Below, in pieces: positions 5,669 through 8,131 of a DNA stretch of 8,131 bases. The DNA is from CAYUCY01 sp964443525. GTDB lineage: Bacteria > Pseudomonadota > Alphaproteobacteria > Caedimonadales > Caedimonadaceae. Position 1 is the stretch's first letter, and each line of letters begins with the position of its first letter. The stretch lies in assembly GCA_964443525.1 (NCBI GenBank), contig CAYUCY010000067.1, positions 1 to 8,131 on the forward strand. The letters are read 5' to 3'. The notes below the pieces were generated by a model that was not told the origin of the DNA, did not search any database, and was given only the letters and a program-made list of their open reading frames with translations. A program made the position numbers and the translations under genes.

Positions 5669-7798
5669 CTATTTAGAGCTTTCTTTGGAAATTTCAGATG
5701 CCCGTAGAGGTTTACTAAAGTAAAATCCCTGACCATATTCAACATCAAGGGGCTGAACAACTTGATAAATTTCTTTCGTTTCTATTCCCTCAACAATGAT
5801 TTCTTTTTTTATCTCACGAGAAACCAAAAGGATCATCTTGAAAATATGGAGCGCTTCTTCTCCTTTTTCGAGATTCATAGTCACGGATCTGTCAATCTTG
5901 ATATAATCAAAAGGGTAACGGGTAATCAATGTCATGGAAGATCTCCCTGATCCGAAATCATCCAGGGCAAGCAGGATCCCAAGTTCTTTAAGCTTATTTA
6001 AAGTGCTGAGATTCTTTTCCGTCGGATCGACTAAAATGGACTCTGAAAATTCGAAGACGATTTTATCGCGATCTCCTTGGTAAGTTTCTAAAACTTCCTT
6101 AACATTTTCGATGAAATCGGGATGAGCAATTTGTTTTGCTGCTAAATTAATAAAGATTTTCCAGTTTTCAGCTTCTTTGGAAAGAGCTGCCCATTGAATT
6201 AGTTGCCTAATTCCTTGCTCAACAGCTAATTTTCCAAGCCGGATGATGAGATCAGATTCCTCCGCAAGAGGGAGAAAATCTTCCGGAAAAACGAGACCAT
6301 AGCGAGGATGTTCCCAGCGCAAGAGGCCTTCATAACCGATCGCCTTTCCTGTCTTAAGATTAAGGACGGGGTGATAGAAAAGAGATATTTCATCCTTTGA
6401 AAGGACACTTTTTAAAGAGTTTTCAAATTCAAAAGATGCGATTCTCTCTTCAAGCATTTCTTTTTTAAAAAAGGCGACTCGTTTTTTCCCGGCTGCTTTT
6501 GCTTTGTAGAGAGCAAGGTCCCCTTCTCTTAAGATTTCATCAATCGTTTGATGAGTATCGCTGATAAAGCTGATGCCGATGCTGAGAGAAGGGGTAATGG
6601 TTTGAGATAGAATTTTGACTGGTTTCGAGCTTTTTTCCAAAAGTCTGTCTGCAAAAATCTTTATTCCTTCAAAGGTTTCCGATTGCTTCAAGAGAAACAC
6701 GAACTCGTCTCCCGCGAGTCTTGCAACCGTGTCTGCTTCTCGACAAGAATTTTGAAACCTTTCAGCCATAATTTTGAGGAGTTCATCTCCGGCGGCGTGC
6801 CCATAACGGTCATTTACACTTTTAAAATCATCCAGATCAATAAAAAGGAGAGCAAATTTCTGAATACCTGATCGTTTAAATTGAACAAAAGCCTGATGCA
6901 GACGTTCCATGAAAAGGAGTCGATTCGGCAGCCCCGTCAGCGAATCATAAAAGGCATTTCGTGCAAGTTCCAACTCATAGTTTTTTCGAGCATGGATATC
7001 AGACTGGGTTCCTGCAACACGAGTGACTTTACCTGACGAATCCTGAATACCGCAGCCCCTGCAGAGCATCCAAAGATAATGGCCCTGACGATCCCGAACT
7101 CGGTATTCCGTCTGAAAACAGTCAGGCGCCCCATTTCTCTGTTCTTCAATCCGGGCTTTTAGATTTGGGAGGTCTTCGGGATGGATCCGCCCGAACCAAG
7201 AACCGAGTGCATTTGGAAGCTCGTCTTCCTTAAAGCCGATCATCGTCTTCCATCTATCCGAAAGATAAAGGGTGTCATCAATGAAGTTCCAATCCCAAAT
7301 ACCATCAGGGGAAGCTGTAGCAAAATAGTAAAAGTGTTTTGACTTTTCATCTATCGTCTCTTGGAATCTTGAGAGTTCGTTTTGAAAAGATTTTTGTTGT
7401 GATGTCGATTTTTCCGAGTAGTCTCTCAGTTTAAGAAGATTTTCGACGCGAAGCATAAATTCGTTTCGGTCAAAGGGTTTATTTAAGAACTCATTCGCTC
7501 CCGCTTCAATCGCCTCTTTTTTTATATCCTTTTCTACTGCCGCCGAGAGAATAATCACTGGCACGTCTTTAATGTGAGGAAGGGAGCGGATGAATCGAGT
7601 AATTTCGCCGCCGTTCATCAAGGGCATACAAAAATCAATCAAAGCGAGATCAAAGGCCTGAGACTTGATCCATGTGTGCGCCTTGATCGGGTCCGTAAAT
7701 GCAATTGCTTCATATCCCTCCAGCTTTGAAATAAGCCTTTTAAGAAGATCAACGTTATGGTCTTCATCATCCAGGATGAGGATTTGCTTTTTTTTCAT
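5669..7798 (-). CDS. REC-PAS-GGDEF-EAL regulator, c-di-GMP synthase/phosphodiesterase (paralogue 2)
   Basis: A 709-residue cytoplasmic protein, collinear with paralogue 1 and clearly homologous over its whole length. The receiver (1-122) has Asp10/Asp11, phospho-acceptor Asp55, Ser85 and Lys107. A charged linker (about 125-157) leads to a PAS/PAC domain (about 158-272: DGIWDWNF, HPED, RDRQG...WMLCRG). The GGDEF domain (about 283-447) has FIDLDDFKSVND, AGDEF (362-366) and an intact inhibitory READ site (Arg353, Asp356). The EAL domain (about 457-700) has EGL (Glu490) for EAL, Asn551, Glu583, DDFG (Asp613, Asp614), Lys634, Glu670 (VEGIE) and Gln690 (QGFYF). The usual YQP of EAL domains is YHP here (His476). 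Hydrolysis looks possible on metal ligands, though the His change touches the substrate-pocket region. The ATG at 7798 is followed by a run of eight A's. Its upstream site (GAGAAAAG) is weaker than that of paralogue 1. It probably has its own promoter after the terminator at 7884-7909. Confidence 0.93.
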   Translation of the reverse strand: MKKKQILILDDEDHNVDLLKRLISKLEGYEAIAFTDPIKAHTWIKSQAFDLALIDFCMPLMNGGEITRFIRSLPHIKDVPVIILSAAVEKDIKKEAIEAGANEFLNKPFDRNEFMLRVENLLKLRDYSEKSTSQQKSFQNELSRFQETIDEKSKHFYYFATASPDGIWDWNFIDDTLYLSDRWKTMIGFKEDELPNALGSWFGRIHPEDLPNLKARIEEQRNGAPDCFQTEYRVRDRQGHYLWMLCRGCGIQDSSGKVTRVAGTQSDIHARKNYELELARNAFYDSLTGLPNRLLFMERLHQAFVQFKRSGIQKFALLFIDLDDFKSVNDRYGHAAGDELLKIMAERFQNSCREADTVARLAGDEFVFLLKQSETFEGIKIFADRLLEKSSKPVKILSQTITPSLSIGISFISDTHQTIDEILREGDLALYKAKAAGKKRVAFFKKEMLEERIASFEFENSLKSVLSKDEISLFYHPVLNLKTGKAIGYEGLLRWEHPRYGLVFPEDFLPLAEESDLIIRLGKLAVEQGIRQLIQWAALSKEAENWKIFINLAAKQIAHPDFIENVKEVLETYQGDRDKIVFEFSESILVDPTEKNLSTLNKLKELGILLALDDFGSGRSSMTLITRYPFDYIKIDRSVTMNLEKGEEALHIFKMILLVSREIKKEIIVEGIETKEIYQVVQPLDVEYGQGFYFSKPLRASEISKESSK

Positions 7799-7830
7799 TC
7801 TTTTCTCGTAATTAATCTCTGTTATTTTAC

Positions 7831-7860
7831 GTTATATCCGAAGGATTAACGAAATGCTAA
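7831..7860 (-). promoter_or_regulatory. Candidate promoter of paralogue 2
   Basis: Minus strand TTAGCA (7860-7855), 18 bp, TATAAC (7836-7831). This gives 4 of 6 to TTGACA and 5 of 6 to TATAAT, 32 bp before the ATG. It lies directly downstream of a strong terminator, where a fresh promoter is needed. The -35 overlaps a TTAG-N7-TTAA element (7860-7846) that resembles the alphaproteobacterial CtrA box TTAA-N7-TTAA with one mismatch. Confidence 0.4.
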
Positions 7861-7883
7861 TGAGAATACTGCCTTTAAGGAAT

Positions 7884-7909
7884 AAAAAAACTCCCCTACC
7901 TTAGGGGAG
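7884..7909 (-). terminator. Rho-independent terminator of the right-hand gene
   Basis: Minus strand CTCCCCTA-AGG-TAGGGGAG (7909-7891) forms a perfect 8-bp, GC-rich stem with a 3-base loop, followed at once by seven T's (7890-7884). It lies 27 bp after the stop of the minus-strand gene at 7937, so it terminates that transcript and insulates paralogue 2. Read on the plus strand the hairpin is followed by CTTCTTTATATTTTT, a poorer tail, and there is no plus-strand gene to end. Confidence 0.92.
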
Positions 7910-7936
7910 CTTCTTTATATTTTTGGCTTTTAAGAC

Positions 7937-8131
7937 TTAAGCAGCTTGATCTGTGTTTACTTTTATCTTTTTAGAAAGCTTCTTTTGCTCTTTTTTTTCT
8001 TTCTTTTTAGTAGAGATTTCTTTCTTCTTGAGTCTTTCATTGGTTTCAGTGATGTAAACACTCAGGCTGTCCTCCTTATCATGGGCCATGTCCCATGCAA
8101 GTTGCAACATCAGGTTTTTAGCGCGTTCACT
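7937..8131 (-). CDS. Unidentified protein, lysine-rich C-terminal fragment
   Basis: An open minus-strand frame enters from the right edge and ends in TAA at 7939-7937, giving the last 64 residues of a protein whose start is outside the window. I do not recognise the family. The visible part begins with an amphipathic, helix-like stretch (ERAKNLMLQLAWDMAH, 2-17), then SLSVYITETNERL (22-34). A very basic tail follows (35-57, with 13 lysines), ending VNTDQAA. Such tails often bind nucleic acid or acidic surfaces, but this is inference. That the frame is real is supported by the strong terminator 27 bp beyond its stop, in the right orientation. A T8 run on the plus strand (7991-7998) encodes part of the lysine tail and is a place where sequencing or replication slippage would change the C-terminus. 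Confidence 0.7.
   Translation of the reverse strand, partial: SERAKNLMLQLAWDMAHDKEDSLSVYITETNERLKKKEISTKKKEKKEQKKLSKKIKVNTDQAA

Noticed and set aside
4340..6600. Near-identical short stretches such as GCCGATGCTGAGAGAAGG at about 4348 and 6574, considered as a dispersed repeat.
   Set aside because: They fall at equivalent codons of the two homologous GGDEF domains and are explained by shared ancestry of the paralogues.

Overview
The window looks like a stretch of an alphaproteobacterial chromosome with visibly A+T-rich DNA. The best lineage evidence is at the left edge. There, atpH is followed 3 bp later by atpA, whose visible N-terminus (MELRPAEISSIL...) has the alphaproteobacterial form. 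The gene upstream of atpH is not an F0 gene, as expected where the F1 genes form their own atpHAGDC operon apart from the F0 genes. Low G+C points to one of the A+T-rich alphaproteobacterial groups (for example Holosporales/Rickettsiales-like or a related free-living line), but I cannot fix the genus from this sequence.

Layout, left to right: atpA start and complete atpH (minus strand, 1-636); a 152-bp gap with a candidate atp promoter; a membrane-anchored protein with a degenerate EAL domain (789-1976, minus, TTG start); a stand-alone CheY-like receiver (2068-2442, minus); a 172-bp divergent promoter region with a perfect inverted repeat; a metallo-beta-lactamase-fold hydrolase (2615-3436, plus); then two large paralogous regulators with the same REC-PAS-GGDEF-EAL architecture (3433-5559 and 5669-7798, both minus). 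A strong rho-independent terminator (7884-7909) then ends an unidentified minus-strand gene whose lysine-rich C-terminus lies at 7937-8131. No tRNA, rRNA, CRISPR array, insertion sequence or phage gene is visible, and no stretch over 300 bp lacks a gene.

Apart from the atp genes, the theme is cyclic-di-GMP signalling. The two REC-PAS-GGDEF-EAL proteins keep the receiver phospho-acceptor Asp, an (A)GDEF synthase signature with an intact RxxD inhibitory site, and the metal/catalytic residues of an EAL phosphodiesterase. They can therefore be read as phosphorylation- and PAS-controlled c-di-GMP turnover enzymes. The membrane EAL protein has lost two catalytic acidic residues and is more likely a c-di-GMP receptor or scaffold; its topology resembles the flagellar regulator TipF. 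The CheY-like receiver probably shares a transcript with it. No histidine kinase is encoded here, so the phospho-donor for three receiver domains must lie elsewhere. The hydrolase is divergently transcribed from the receiver gene and its substrate is unknown.
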